Shown here: positions 23,201-35,884 of the stretch, piece by piece
Layout: every line of letters begins with the position of its first letter
Position numbering within the stretch: the stretch's first letter is position 1
Assembly: GCA_039654915.1 (NCBI GenBank)
Contig: CM077593.1
Coordinates: 114,625,413 to 114,689,412, forward strand
Direction of reading: 5' to 3'
DNA: 64,000 bases
Origin: Aquilaria yunnanensis
Lineage: Eukaryota; Streptophyta; Magnoliopsida; Malvales; Thymelaeaceae
Notes under the pieces: generated by a model
The model's input: only the letters and a program-made list of their open reading frames with translations
What the model was told of the DNA's origin: nothing
Database searches by the model: none
Position numbers and translations under genes: made by a program

Positions 23201-25555
23201 TTAGATAACCATTTTATTCAGAGTGATCCTTTATAAGACGGGTTTTGCTTCTAACGATTTCTATGATTATGGGTCATTTTATGTTTGTTCTTTACTTTTA
23301 AGACATTCGTTTATCACTTCTACTATTTCCCGTTTTTAATTCGTTTAAGACTTCATCCTATTATTTCTGACTTATATATCTAACTATTCCCCTACTTTTT
23401 TTAATGCTAAAATGTTTAACCACTTTACGATTTCAGTTCCTAAGCTTAGCATTTCTAGATTAATAAAGTTGAAGAAATATAAATCAGTTTCTTATTACAT
23501 GCTTTCAATTTCAATTTATTAAAAAAAATTTGCCTACTTTATATAAATGGTTTTCAATCGTAACTTTGGAAATAACCACAAGTTTTTCATTTAGCATTAT
23601 CTGTAACTTTGGAAATAACCCAGAGATGTGTGGACTTCCTAGGGAGAAGAGAGAGTTATAGAAGGTGAAAAAAATTATAGTATTTATAGTAGATGAAATA
23701 ACAACCAAGTCTACCATCTTTTATTCCACTTCTCACTAAACCACCTTGTTTCCTTAGAGCTTGGCATGTAATCCCTAGCCTCTATGTAGTTACAATGTAG
23801 GCACTCCCTTTAATTTTTCCATCATAGACTTGCATTTTATTTTTGTAAAATTGTGGCTAATTTTATTTTATTACATTATGGGTTAAATGGGTTTACAGAA
23901 ATTAGACTTGTCTATGCCCAATGACAAATGGGCTTAAACAAATTTTCTTTTGTCTAGTAGTTTATTTTATTCGTTTTATGGGTTTTATTGTTTTCAACCA
24001 ACTACATAAAATTGGGCCCAAAATAATGAACAAATGGGTTTCAAAAGTTAACATGGGTCTGCTTACATTCCTGTAATAAATGAGCTTTAATGGCCCTCTC
24101 CGAAAACAATATAAATGGGTTGGCTTAAATTATATTTCATCATTTTTTTTAAAAAAAAATTGCTTTATATATGAAAACGATATGTATTCTTCCCCATAAT
24201 TTACACTAAAAAAATTACATAGCCATATTTTTTTTTATGGAGAGGGCAAAATTTTAATTTTTTTTCTTCTTCCAATTCATTGAATTCGATAACGTAATTT
24301 TATATTATTTTTTCAATATCTTATTTTACTTGTATCTCACTCCCTCCATTTTACAAAGGTTAGCATTTTTAAATTTTTTATTAAGATTTAACTTAAATAT
24401 ATTTGTACTAATTTGTATTGTAAAAAATTCTTCAAAGTTATATTTATACACTAGAGTTTTTAAGGCACCTTTTTTATATAAATTTTTTTTATAAGAAATT
24501 TTGAAAGAAAAAAAAACATGAATTAATTGTTATGAATAGTAAAATAGACAAACTTTGCGAGATAAAGGAAGTATATCATTACTACTAGCATATAAGTATG
24601 TTAAATTACTAACTAAACTGCGCCATAGATTGGAGCTATATGACAATCCATGTCCTTTATGCTATGCATACTTAGATTTGTCATTTGATGTACAACTACT
24701 CGCGACACATGAAATATAATTCATTTTCTTTCTCCCAACATTTTACTACAATCAAAATATATTTCGTACAACTTTTATTTCCATCAACTTAATACTTATT
24801 ATATACTTATTTAATGCATATTCCTTATTTGAACAAGCTATTCATTTTTGAAGACTATAAAGTTGCAATTCAGTTACTTGATATAAACTAACATTTCACC
24901 ATATGAGGTCATTCTATAATATATTATATGAAGATCTTTTATTATGAACAGTGACCCGTCTGTTTGATAGATTATGAAACTAGTTAATGAAATAATGTAC
25001 AATATGTAATCCTAATAACTATTGTTTTCCTCTCCTTTCACTTAGCCGTTGTCTTTCTATTTGTTTTACCTCTTATGGGAATTGCATGCATTCCTCTCTC
25101 CACTATCTCCCTTTCATCTTATTTTTATTTTTTTTAAATATTTTTAACAGTTTGCAACAAGATTAATGCATTTAAATATTTATAAGAATTAAATTTAAAA
25201 CAAATTAATAATATGAAAAGCTAAATATTGAATATGAGTCATAAATGACTAATTAATGTAGAATTGGTCAATTTTAAACATAAAAAAATATATAAAATAT
25301 AGAAAAATGTAATGACTCGCGAGATTAAAAAGATGTAACAACGCTTAATTGTATGATTAAGTATTCCAAGCAATTATAAACTTAATTGCTTATTAGTGTA
25401 GCTACTAGCTAGTTCCTTTGAAACTAAATCGATTAAAAATAAGAAAAGGAAAGAATAATAGTCCATTTTCTTTTCAACATTTTGTGCTATACCAGGGTAA
25501 CAGCTAGCCTCGATCATGCTACCCTCAAGATGCAATTGTCCAAACTTATCTATTA
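20215..25555. other. Intergenic, AT-rich, no confident gene
   Basis: A poly-C run sits at 20,587-20,601. A few exon-like pieces have good splice borders, for example 22,374-22,437 (acceptor attacag, reading ERKQLMSQPFDID, donor gttat) and a frame at 20,633-20,850 ending KKHWLAALK before gtctct. They could not be joined into a gene or assigned to a family and are probably relics. A 17-base repeat taactttggaaataacc occurs twice near 23,560-23,620. Confidence 0.4.
24340..24571. mobile_element. Degenerate Stowaway-like MITE
   Basis: The left end CTCCCTCCATTTTACAAAGG and the right end (read inverted) CTTCCTTTATCTCGCAAAG are imperfect terminal inverted repeats of about 25 bp enclosing 230 bp of AT-rich DNA, followed by ta. 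Confidence 0.55.
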
Positions 25556-26180
25556 TTTTTTTTTAGAACTGCAGCAAGAACTTTATTGAAAGAAACTTAA
25601 AAAGTACAATAGCATAATACCCACAAGACCAGCTTTAGCAAGAGGCTAAAGCTGATGCAACTAACTCCACCAAATCTGCCCTTAAGTCCCTGCATCTAAG
25701 CACACAGACCTATTTTATCTAATTTGAAATTGGTAGTCTAGGATTATACACTTATTCCTCCCAACAACAATTTAACATTGTGCATCTATTTTTCAACCAT
25801 ACATATGACCAAGTTTGAATTTCTCCAAACATATTTTCATCATTTACTTTCAGCTCCTCATGCACTTTCTTATTTCTTTTCCTCCACATGGACCAAAGGG
25901 TAATGCTACATATCGCTTGTCATCTTTTCTTTTGTCCTTTGTTCATGAGCCGATCCACCTCCTCCTCTAGAACTTTTGCAATATTGAGGGCTGATAGGTG
26001 GTCCACACTCCACAAATTACAAACTTGTTTCCATGTTGCTATTGCTGCTTTACAATGTGACAGAACATGCTTCGTTGACTCCTTCGCCTCCAAGCACATT
26101 GGGCACACAACATTAGCTAACTCTACTCCTCTTTGCAGAAGATTGTTTTTTGTTGGCAGTTGATTTTTCAGAATTTTCCA
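25556..26180 (-). mobile_element. LINE (L1) ORF2 C-terminal fragment and tail
   Basis: The minus frame at 26108-25920 reads CPMCLEAKESTKHVLSHC followed by KAAIATWKQVCNLW, the C-x2-C...H...C zinc-binding motif (zf-RVT) near the end of plant L1 reverse transcriptases. Upstream residues RILKNQLPTKNNLLQRG fit the same domain. The minus-strand 3' end at about 25,556 is A-rich (t-run on plus), consistent with a poly-A tail. The rest of the element is missing. Confidence 0.75.
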
Positions 26181-27026
26181 AACTTATTTGTTGTTGCTTC
26201 ACATATATTATGCTATTGTGAAACTAAGTTCCAGCAACATATTTCTTTGTTATCCCACAAATAAATAATATGTTCTCATGTAGAAATCAGGAATTGACCA
26301 AAAGCACGGGACGGGAGAGTAGAGAGAACACAAGCAAAAATAAGTAACAAAAGTGAGCAAGTAGAAAAGAAAAAGCATGAAGCGTGGAGAGCAAGGTCTT
26401 TGTTTGAGTGTATACATATAGGAATTTACTAAAACACATATATTACCGTTTGAAAATACTTAACTTCAAGATGATTCGGCTGCAAAAGAGCAAAATGAGT
26501 TGCAAATTAATTCCTAAAACGTTAGTGTTGATTCGGCTGGGAAGAGTTTACAATTTTTTTTTTATAATTTTCAAAATGTTGTGAACTTATCTACATGTGT
26601 GGGACGAATTTAGACACAAACGTTTTCTCTATCCAGACTGAAAACGCAAAAGCTGGGTTTTTAAGTTGGTCTAAAACTGAAGTTTTTTATTTAAAAAAGG
26701 AGGCTCCACAATAACTAGAAAAAACATGCATGCTGGTAAAACTGAAAAGGTGCTATTTACCTTCTACTTTTTTGTTTGAAATATTCAAAATTATGAACTG
26801 AAGAATTTGTGATGTATTGTTAATTGCAGGCTAACGAAGAAAGGCGAACACAAAATCATAGTAAATGTGTCGCAACAAATGAGTTTAGAACTGGACAATC
26901 TTGGGTTGATTTTAATGTTGTAGACAAAGAAGTGTCACATACCAATTTAAAGTATGTCAGCAGTGCCGGGCCCATCTGACACTAGTCTAATTTTAGGAAA
27001 TGTGCCAACTTGAATTACATTTCCAT

Positions 27027-27030
<4 letters not shown>

Positions 27031-27060
<30 letters not shown>
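27031..27060. repeat. Poly-G run (~30 bases)
   Basis: About thirty consecutive G form the longest homopolymer in the window, followed by a 250-bp T-rich stretch. Its real length is uncertain in any assembly. Confidence 0.85.
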
Positions 27061-27062
<2 letters not shown>

Positions 27063-27346
27063 GGTGTTTGTAAGGAGGTTGATTTTGCGTCTTCTTCGTC
27101 TCTTTAACGTCTGTTTTCTTTTTCTTTTTTTTCTTTTCTTTCTTTCTGGTTTTTAAGGTTTTTTTCTCTTTTTTTTTTTTTTTGTCTTTTCTGGTTTTAT
27201 TTTCTCCTCTGTTTTTTTTTTGTTTTTTCTTTTCTTTTATAGCTTCTCTCTTTTTTTTTTCATTTCATTTTTGACACTGTCTGCTTTGTTTTATTTTTTT
27301 TTCACTTATAAAAGGATAAATAATTGTTAATAAAAAAAACATATAG

Positions 27347-27910
27347 GTAGCTAGTTTATCTAAATAATAAGTAAGAGCTAATAAAAAAAAACAGTTAACG
27401 ATAAAGAACAAATAACTATACTAATAACAGAACAAACAGTTAATTAATCTAAAGAATAATCATAAATTGATGAAAAAATAAACAACTCATGATAAAATAA
27501 CAAATAACCACCAATAAAAGAATTTGTAACTAGTTTATTTAAAGAATAAATATAAATTAATAAAAAACAAACAACCACTAATAAAAAAAAAGAATCACTA
27601 ATAAAAAAATAAATAGCTAGTTTATCTGAATAACAAGCAAGAATTGATAAAAAATAAATAACTGCTAGTAAAAGAATAAACAACTATCAATAAAAAATAA
27701 ATAACTACTAATAAAAGAACAAACAACTAGTTTAGCTAAATAATAAGCAAGAATTGATAAAAAAAATAAACAACTACTGATAAAAAAAATAAATAACCAC
27801 TAATAAAATAATATACAACTAGTTTATCTAAAGAACAAGCAGAAATTGATAAAAAAAAAAATAACTACTGATAAAAAAAAACATATACTAATAAACTAAC
27901 AAATATGAAC
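27347..27910. repeat. ~92-bp AT-rich tandem repeat, about six units
   Basis: Units start with ctagtttatctaaa (or close variants) at about 27,348, 27,438, 27,531, 27,617, 27,728 and 27,820. Each continues with aataagcaagaattgata and alternating aataaata/aacaactactgata. Unit length varies between about 86 and 111 bp. Confidence 0.7.
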
Positions 27911-29471
27911 CGATAAAATAATGAATAAGATCTCAATTTTTTTAGTGTCGGCAACTTAATCTCTTCTTTTTGAGAATTTCTTATGTTAAGTTTCAGATTT
28001 CTTTTTAGGACATATTGGAGGAAAGAACATACTAGAGCAAAGATTGAATTCAGAAAAAATCTAAATCAAAGCAAACAATAAAATTATAAAAAAAATTCTA
28101 AATCAAAACAAATAACAAAAATCAGAGTAAAACTGAAATTAAAGTGAACAACTGGAATCATAAAAAAAAATAATGAAATAGGATAACGCATAATTAAATG
28201 TAAGTAATAAAAAAAAATTTCAAGAAGAAAGAAGTGGAAAAAAAGAACAAGAGAAAAGTGTCAAAAGAGGTTGCTGCTTGACGAAAAATAGAACAAGGGA
28301 AAAGAAAAAACAAAAACGTAAAATTTAAAAAAAAAAATTGTAGGATTTTTATAGGCTAGTGATGACTAATGTGATTAATTGATTTGTAAAATTCTGGATC
28401 AAATTATCAATTTCTTATATTATAGAATTATGGCCTATGTCAGCTAGAATTACATAACAGTTACTCTTCAAAGTTAATAAAAAAATTGGGGAAATTGATG
28501 TGCGTTCTTTTATTACCAATGAAGAGTAATTCAAGTCCCTAAGCTATGAAGTATTACTTTTTGAGGGCAAAGAGATTGAAATATAGCAAATGAACCACAA
28601 TTAATGCTACATAGTTATTTCCATGAGAAGTGTCTAAAAGTAATGGAGACGTTTCTCATATACATATACATATACATACACAAGTATGTAGCCATGTATG
28701 TATGTATGTATATTCTCACATTTTATCATGAAAAAAAACTTATTTTCAATTCAATTAGTATAAAAAAGCATTGGCTAGCCACAAAGTTTAATGTATTGGA
28801 TGACAGAAATGTATGATTTCACTGTGTAAATAAAATGAGAGATTTATAAAAATGATATAAACTTGTTATTATGTGAAAGTATTGCAACAAAATAAATAAA
28901 ACATGATAGAGTGACTAAAATGAAAATAGAAACTCATCAATAACCAAAATAAGAACTCAAAAAAAAGTTAAAGGACCAAGTTTAACATTTTCCATAAAAC
29001 TACATTGTGGTCGAACTGTATTGAAGCCGGTCCAATACATCTCCTCCAAAATCCTCTTCGACTCAAACCAATGTAAGCAAATCACGTGAACGGTGTCCGA
29101 GGCTGGCTTGGACGATGGCTAGTGGCCTATGAGAGGATGATGTGGGCAAGACTCAATTATGGTGGAGAGATAAAGGATTTCATATATATCTTCACTTCGG
29201 ACTTCTTCAATTTCTTCAACCGATTTGGTATCATCGTCAGTACTGGTTGGTGATATCGGGAAATAATGACATATGGGACGAGGTCGGGCGATAGAGATAG
29301 GATAGAATGGCTGACGTGGTCTGTGATCAGACAACGACAATGAGGATAGAGTGTTTGACGCCGTAATTGTGCAGAATACAACAAGACAATCTTTAGATTT
29401 TTAACTTTTAATGAGGGCATAAAGGTAATTAATACATGTGTAAGGCACATATGAGTACAATGGATATAATA
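27911..29471. other. Intergenic; GC-richer patch 29,040-29,380 of unknown origin
   Basis: AT-rich and A-run-rich up to 29,000, with a (tatg)n microsatellite near 28,690-28,712. The patch at 29,040-29,380 is GC-richer, with short open frames on the minus strand, and could be captured coding sequence. I recognise no family in it. Confidence 0.4.
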
Positions 29472-30900
29472 CACATATGTCTAATTAGACATGGCATAGA
29501 TTTTACATTTCTACCCATTACTATTGTCAAAAATTTCTAATAAGAGGACACTCTAAACCCTACCCCTTCACAAGAACTACCACGACTCCCATTGACCAAA
29601 GATGAAGCTGAAGCGCCGACCGGAGCAAGACGACGGTAGTAATGGCGGCTGGAGGAGGTAAAGCTAGGAGTGGCGACCGGAGAAGGCGGAGGACGGGGAT
29701 CTGAGAAAAAGATCGGTGACTAGAATCAGCGATTTGAAGAGAGGCGGCGATGCCGAACCTCGCCGGAAAACCAAGCCTCGATTACGATGCCGTGTGTAAA
29801 CCGACCGACATCCGCGTGCTAAAGAAAACTCCGTTTAATCACGTTGGAAACCTAGAGAATCCGACTCTCTACACGACGCATCAAATCCTCGAGTCGTGGA
29901 TCCAGACAGGGAACCAGCTCCTGAAATGCATCTCCGAGGGGATCAATTCCAGAAGCTTCGGGAAGGCCGCTATCGATTGCAACATGCTCGAGAAGACATG
30001 GAAGCTTCTGGCAGAGATCGAAGATCTTCATCTCCTGATGGATCCAGACGATTTTCTTCATTTGAAAAGCCAGCTTTTGATCTGGTCATCGGCGGATGAG
30101 ACGGTGACTAAAGGAGGAAGGGGTTGTGGAGGGAGGGTTGCAGAAGAAGCAGATCTGGGACCAGTGACTAAAGGAGGAACAACGGCGGCAGAGAACCAAG
30201 GCTAGGTGAGATGCGAACGCTGTAGAAGACATTTTGTAATTTTTATTTATACACTCTTATACATGACACTTTAAATGGTTATTTAGACACTTTTAAATAT
30301 TGATTTAGACGCTTTTAAATTTTTATGTAAACACTTGTTTTCTTTTTTCATATACATTTTTTTATCATAAAAATAAATTGTTTGTGTATTGCTTTAGACA
30401 TTTTGTTACTTTTCTTTAGACACTTTTACGTATTCATTCAGACACCTTTTTATTATTTCAATTAGTTATTTTTTTAAGAGAGTAAATTGTCTACGTATTG
30501 GTCAGACACTTCTAAATATTTCTTTAAACACTTTTTAGTATCTATTTAGACACTTTTTTATTGTTTCAATTAATTATTTTTGAAGAGAGTAAATTGGCTA
30601 CGGTCAGACACATCTAAATATTTCTTTAGACACTTTTCGGTATCCATTCAGACACTTTTCATTTTTTTCGAATATGACATGACTTATACGGCAAGATCAT
30701 GATGTATGACAGTTCGGTAGCGGCACCGTCGTCGGCGCCGGCGCTGGTACCAGCACTGGATAAGACAGCAGTAGCAAGCTAGGGTTTTTTTTAGAGAAGA
30801 ATATTTTAACTAAGGGTATTTTTGTCAATTTTTTTGATGATTTATGCCTTATATATAGAAGATTAAGGGATAGGTTAGTATGTCTAATTAGACATATGTG
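29472..30900. mobile_element. TIR-bounded element carrying an HSPRO gene fragment
   Basis: Perfect 21-bp inverted repeats at 29472-29492 and 30880-30900 start CACATATGTC and include the 16-bp palindrome ATGTCTAATTAGACAT. They enclose an HSPRO-derived frame (29750-30080) and a degenerate ~105-bp tandem repeat rich in tttagacactttt (30,240-30,670). I found no clear target duplication, so the class (CACTA-like, Mutator-like or other) is open. The whole looks like a non-autonomous gene-carrying transposon. Confidence 0.6.
29750..30085 (+). pseudogene. HSPRO1/HSPRO2-like gene fragment
   Basis: About 110 residues match the central-to-C-terminal part of plant HSPRO proteins (stress and nematode-resistance related, interacting with SnRK1; family knowledge). 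Telltale stretches are GKPSLDYDAVCKPTD, TLYTTHQILESWIQTG and LLAEIEDLHLLMDPDDFLHL. Full HSPRO proteins are ~430 aa. Here the similarity starts abruptly at the ATG at 29750 and stops after HLKSQLLI, replaced by an unrelated glycine-rich tail to 30205. Both ends of the real gene are missing. It sits between inverted repeats, so it is read as transposon-captured and non-functional, although the frame itself is open. Confidence 0.75.
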
Positions 30901-32180
30901 CATAATAAAAGAACTAACATATGAGATAGAGAACATATCAGATATAATCCCCTAACATGTCATTTTTCAACTTTCTTACAGAAATATGGATCATGTATTA
31001 ATTAGAATGTCCATATTAGCATAAATAAACTTGATGTTTGGTCTGTAACGAAAAGAAAACGTTGATGTTTGGTCGAGTGGCACTAGTGAACGACCCAATC
31101 AGAAGGACAACTTCACTAACAATCGATCATTTGTCTATATATTTGAAAATCAGAATTGACAAAGTGGCCATTCCCATTATGTATTTTATCAGCAAACAAA
31201 AGTAGGGCTCTAAAGTAGTGACCAAGTTTGAAAAGATAACCACAGCACTCGGGCAGCGTCTTGGGAGGCTCAGCAGCTTCAAACACTTCTGAACAAATTC
31301 TTGTCTTGTATCGAAGCGACTTTGATTCCTCACGACGACTTAACCTTGCTTCCTAGCTAGGGTTTTTAGTCTGATCGTGAACTGGATATATGATCAGCTT
31401 CTCCAGCACCTTGGCATTGGCGAGCAAAAACTTCAAAAAACGCAAACAAGACACTTGTCACTCCTGAGATGATGGTGCAATGGCGATGATCTCGCTCGAG
31501 GGCCTTCTGATGGCTTCCAAAGCAAGGGATTTTACCTTTTTGGGTTGCCCAATACCTCTCCCTGCTAGACGTAAGGCTTAGATGCTTGGACTCAAATTCA
31601 TACACCATTTCATGAAACAAGAAGAAAGCGGAAGAAGAAGGCTCCTTTAGAGGCAGAAAATGTGAAATCAGGGCGAATGAATATATTTTTAATCCAGATC
31701 ACTCAACCTCAATATGGGAAGGATAAAATTTCTGCAAAAAGTAGCAGGGGAAATGGTTCAGATAACTCAAACCTCTATCACGCAAATGGAGCTAACGTCA
31801 ATAACTATATATCTTCTTCAGGTTGGATGAATATATATTCTCGAGAAGATTTTAGATTCGAGCTGGACGAGGCCACTTGTTAAACTTTTGCAGGGACAAT
31901 TTTGTTAAGCTTACGCAGCTGAATGATAAAGGAACTGGAGATTCAACATCCAATATTGTCAAAAAAACCTGATATAGAGATGTAATAATTAATACATCAA
32001 TTTCATGCATAGAAGTATATCCAGGAACCCAAAATTCACACGGTTTCCCAGAGAAACGCACAACCTTCACAGCGCTTCCTAGCAATATGGTACTTATAAC
32101 AATGGAATAAAATTAATGTATTTGTTGCACCAGGGTAGAGCAAGAAATTATTAATATCAAGCTAGGAACACTTACACACA
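30901..32180. other. Unassigned intergenic sequence
   Basis: Short open frames exist on both strands (for example minus 31,620-31,366 and minus 32,085-31,852, the latter reading RFSGKPCEFWVPGYTSM), but I recognise no family and cannot connect them by splicing. They may be decayed gene or transposon pieces. Confidence 0.35.
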
Positions 32181-32182
32181 AT

Positions 32183-32860
32183 TCTTTTTAATTTAAGTTA
32201 ATTGACTTTAAAATGGTTTATTTTTATTCTTACATTTTTGTTACCTGAAACTAATTTTAATTAAAAATTAATATTTTTTAGTTATAATAATCCATTAAAA
32301 ATATAATTTTTATAATCTTACTATTTTTTAAAAATTTTCTAGTTTAAGACATTAAAAAAGAAATATTCATAAAAATTTAACAACATCATAAAAAATTATT
32401 TTCAAATGGATTATTATATCTACATAATATTATATTTCAAATGAAATTGGTTTTATGCAAAAAAAAAAATAATAATTAAAAATAATTAGTTAATTTAAGT
32501 TAAAATAAATTATTTGAAACCAACTCACTCAAGTCAACTGAATTATTTTTTACTTTTTCATATTTTTTCCTGAAACCAATTTGACTTTAAAAGTATTATT
32601 ATGTAGATGCAATAATTTATTTGAAAATAAATTTTCATGATATAGTTAAATTTTTAAATTTTTATGAATTTTTCCTTTTTAATGCTTTAAACTAGAAAAA
32701 TTCATAAAAATTCAGTAAGATTACAAAAAATATATTTCCAATGAATTATTATAAATTATTATAGCTACATAATATTAAATTTTAATTAAAAAATATATAA
32801 AAATAAAAATAAATTATTTTAAAATTAATTAACTTAAATTAAAATAAATTAGGTGTTAGT
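32183..32860. mobile_element. Two MITEs of one family, head to head
   Basis: The left copy (about 32,183-32,515) is the inverted version of the right copy (about 32,516-32,860). The right copy runs from aagtcaactgaattatttt through gaaaccaatttgac, tttaaactagaaaaattcat and tagctacataatatta to attaacttaaattaaaat. A third copy in the same orientation lies at 46,601-46,924. As a pair they form a long imperfect palindrome of about 330-bp arms. No coding capacity. Confidence 0.7.
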
Positions 32861-34985
32861 CTCGCAACATATATGTTCTAGTACTTGTCGTCTTAAGTAA
32901 GGTCTTTTTCTTTTTCTTTTTTTCCCCTTTTGTTTTGTTGATGTACCTATGTCGGCCAGTACACCTCAAACGAGGTTCGCAAAATCGAATTGCCCGTATC
33001 TGCATGATGATCATAAGTTCCAGCAATCATGTTTAATCGACACAAAATAGAACATTTCCAGTAGTATATTTTGGTCAAAGTTTTTTAAATTAGGGTCGGA
33101 GCTGTATTTAGAAGCGGTCCAATAGCCATCTCTATTTTTAGTGGCTTTACAATAAAATTATATTAAATATTATGATTTTGTGATTTATTGTTCAGCTAAA
33201 AGTAACCATTTATTTTGTTGCTTAGTAACGACAAATTAACTAGTCCGTAATAAGCACCCACGCAGTGACAAGACAATTGATCGCTTATTGGTAGGGGTGT
33301 CTATCCAGTGCAGATAATCTGTAAAAACGATCATCCCTAATTGTACCAAACTGGTGATAATATAAATTTTATATATGTTAGAATCGGATCGGATAGTAAA
33401 AAGAAGAACTCAGTCATACACGCACGTCGATTTGGGCAGTGAAAGCCAAAACTTAGTTAACCTGCACTGACCGACTTCTAATTTTCAATTTATTGCTATA
33501 TATCCAATTATGTTTTTTCCCTATTTTATGGCTAACCTAGATAAATTCTTCAATTAGTCCTAAGAACATCTACTATATACTATTATTTTTTTCCTGTCTT
33601 GTATAGCTAGTAAGTCTAACTAACACGACTTTGAATATTATTTGGTGTTTTCTCTTTTGTTTATTTTTTTTATAAAGTTTCGGAATAATAATCGCATGAA
33701 CATGTTTATTTATTTAAACTTGACTCGGGTGGTTAGATATATATAATACAATTTCTTAATTTTTATGAAATGTAATTTATTTTTAAAATTCATGTGTCCT
33801 TTTATTTGGAAAAAGAATTATGTCCTCAACTTACTGACAATCTTTAGACTCATTATTTTTTTTTATAATAAAATCACTGAGAGATTCCCAAACATTTTCC
33901 ACCCTCCACCATTTCTACCACTGACACCATCTCTACTGTTCCACACATCCTGGTAATGTTTCTTAAAACAAATTATGATCAATAGGATTCAATTAATGCA
34001 AGTGGAACTAAAATAAAAGGCATTGTAGTTTTAGAATAAAAAATTGATAACAACATTAGTGGAGGGTTACTTGGCGATAATGAAGAAGGTAAAAACAAGA
34101 AAGCTTGGTAATGAGGATATGTAATCAAACATAAGGTTTTAACTCATTTCAGTGTTGTGAAATGTTTGGGTAGTTATGGATTAAAAAGAAAATTTTCAAG
34201 AACTAGTTTAAGAGTTATACTGTGGAATAGTATTTTTTAAACAAATAGAATAATTCCTACTATTTAACAACCAATGGTAAAATTGCTCACAAAAAGATGT
34301 TAATAGCAAATTTGCTCACAAAAAAAAATTAGTGGCAAAATTACTTTATCTCATAAAATTTAGTGGCAAATTTGCTCATTTTTTCAAATTTTATTATATG
34401 CATTTAATTATATGAAATTTATTGTTGCATGCGTTTTATATCCTATTTTTACAATTAAATGGATTTTTTGTTGTTTAATGTTAGTTAATAAAAAAATGAA
34501 ATAGTAATAAAAAATTGGAGGAAGCCTCTCTTATTTCATACTATTTCAACAGTAGACAATGTTTCGTCTATCATATGTCCTCGAGCTTTTCATATCCTGC
34601 GTCAAATGGAACCCAAGTCCTTTGAACCTCATTTAACTAAATGGATTATATTTGTTTGTAATTCTAAAAAATATTAACAGTCTGTGAACTAGCTATAATT
34701 TTCAAATAATAATACTCCCTCCGTATGGTAAATCATGACAAATTTGAGTATTCATGAAGTTTAAAGAAGTCTTATTTTCAATAGATTTGTGAAAAAGACA
34801 AATAGATAATAACTGTAAATCTGTGCTTTAAGAAAAAAAGAGAAATAATTTGAAAATTTTAAAAGAGAAATAATTTGAGAATTTTAAAAAAGAAATAATT
34901 ACGAGGTCGACTGCTCGGGAGGTAGTTTTTCAAAATGGTATCAGTAATTCAGTATTAAATGAAAAAAAACAACCGACAGGGACTC
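32861..34985. other. Intergenic, transposon ends only
   Basis: gtaggggtgtctatcc near 33,293 resembles a hAT end without a partner. A Stowaway left end (actccctccgt) lies at 34,711, followed by a three-fold direct repeat of agaaataatttgaaaatttt near 34,845-34,900. No gene. Confidence 0.45.
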
Positions 34986-34989
34986 TGCC

Positions 34990-35880
34990 AACCTGTTTAC
35001 AAATAGGTGGTTGCTTCTGCAGGATTTTGTTTCCCAAAAGATCAATGTGAATGATTTCTGCAGCTCCTTACCCTTATTTATTGCTATCCCCTCCTTTTTT
35101 TCTCGTCTATATTACTACTATATTTTTTTACATTGATTTTTTTTTTCTTTTCAATCCCCTGGATAAAATTATTCTCTCATTTTCCAGCTTATGTTTGGCG
35201 TATGTCAATTGGAAAAGGTTTTAAAAGAAATCTGTTAATTTCCCACCCAACCCAAACAAAGAAAAAAAAACTCTTTTATGCATACCATGAACTTAGTTTG
35301 ATATTATAACTACATTCATAACATTTGAAAATCTACACTTTCCTTTTATTTCTTTGTATTATCTAGAAGTCATTTTTGGGATTCTAATTTAAATTATCTA
35401 GTAATTATATTTAAGTAATTTTAAGTAATTTTGTATTTTTATAACTATCTACATTTAAAAAATATAGTTTTACATTTATAAAAAAAATTAATAATTCAAA
35501 GTGTCCATTATTTATTAAATAAAATATTAGAAAGATTGGCATTGTTGATAAATAAATTTCGGACAGTTTAAATTAAAATTTTGAGAGTTGATTTTGGATA
35601 AGACATAAAAGTTAGGGGATCAAACTGTAATATCATCATGTATGGGTAATTGCAAATTTGCAAGAAGAAGAAGACGACGACGACCCTTGGAGTTGGAGAT
35701 ACAGCTGCAGAACAATCATGAAACTGCCGGGAACGTGAAGCCGGAGAGGAGCCAAGCAACGGTAAAGGAAAAGTTATCAGAAGCAGTGAAGAGTAGAGAA
35801 TGGGCTCGAGTTGTTGCAAAAATCCAAAGTAGTATAAAACTATAAATACAAAGAGTTGTCGTATACTCCTTTTGCAGAGG
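34990..35880. repeat. Duplicated block, copy 1 (left part)
   Basis: It matches 40,900-41,460 plus 45,038-45,310 in the same order and orientation. Examples: ggattttgtttccc, caatcccctggataaaatt, gtcaattggaaaaggtttta, and gacgacccttggagttggaga. The copies are diverged but collinear, so this is an old tandem duplication. Copy 1 continues at 38,080-38,849 and 40,377-40,450 beyond later transposon insertions. A 67-aa frame at 35,642-35,845 is not conserved in copy 2, so it is probably not coding. Confidence 0.8.
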
Positions 35881-35884
35881 GGGT

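Noticed and set aside
27061..28330. Possible CRISPR-like array
   Set aside because: The repeats are contiguous, AT-rich and variable in length, with no unique spacers; this is plant nuclear DNA.
35642..35845. 67-aa arginine-rich frame in duplicated copy 1
   Set aside because: The frame is broken in copy 2 (45,120-45,310), so coding is not supported.
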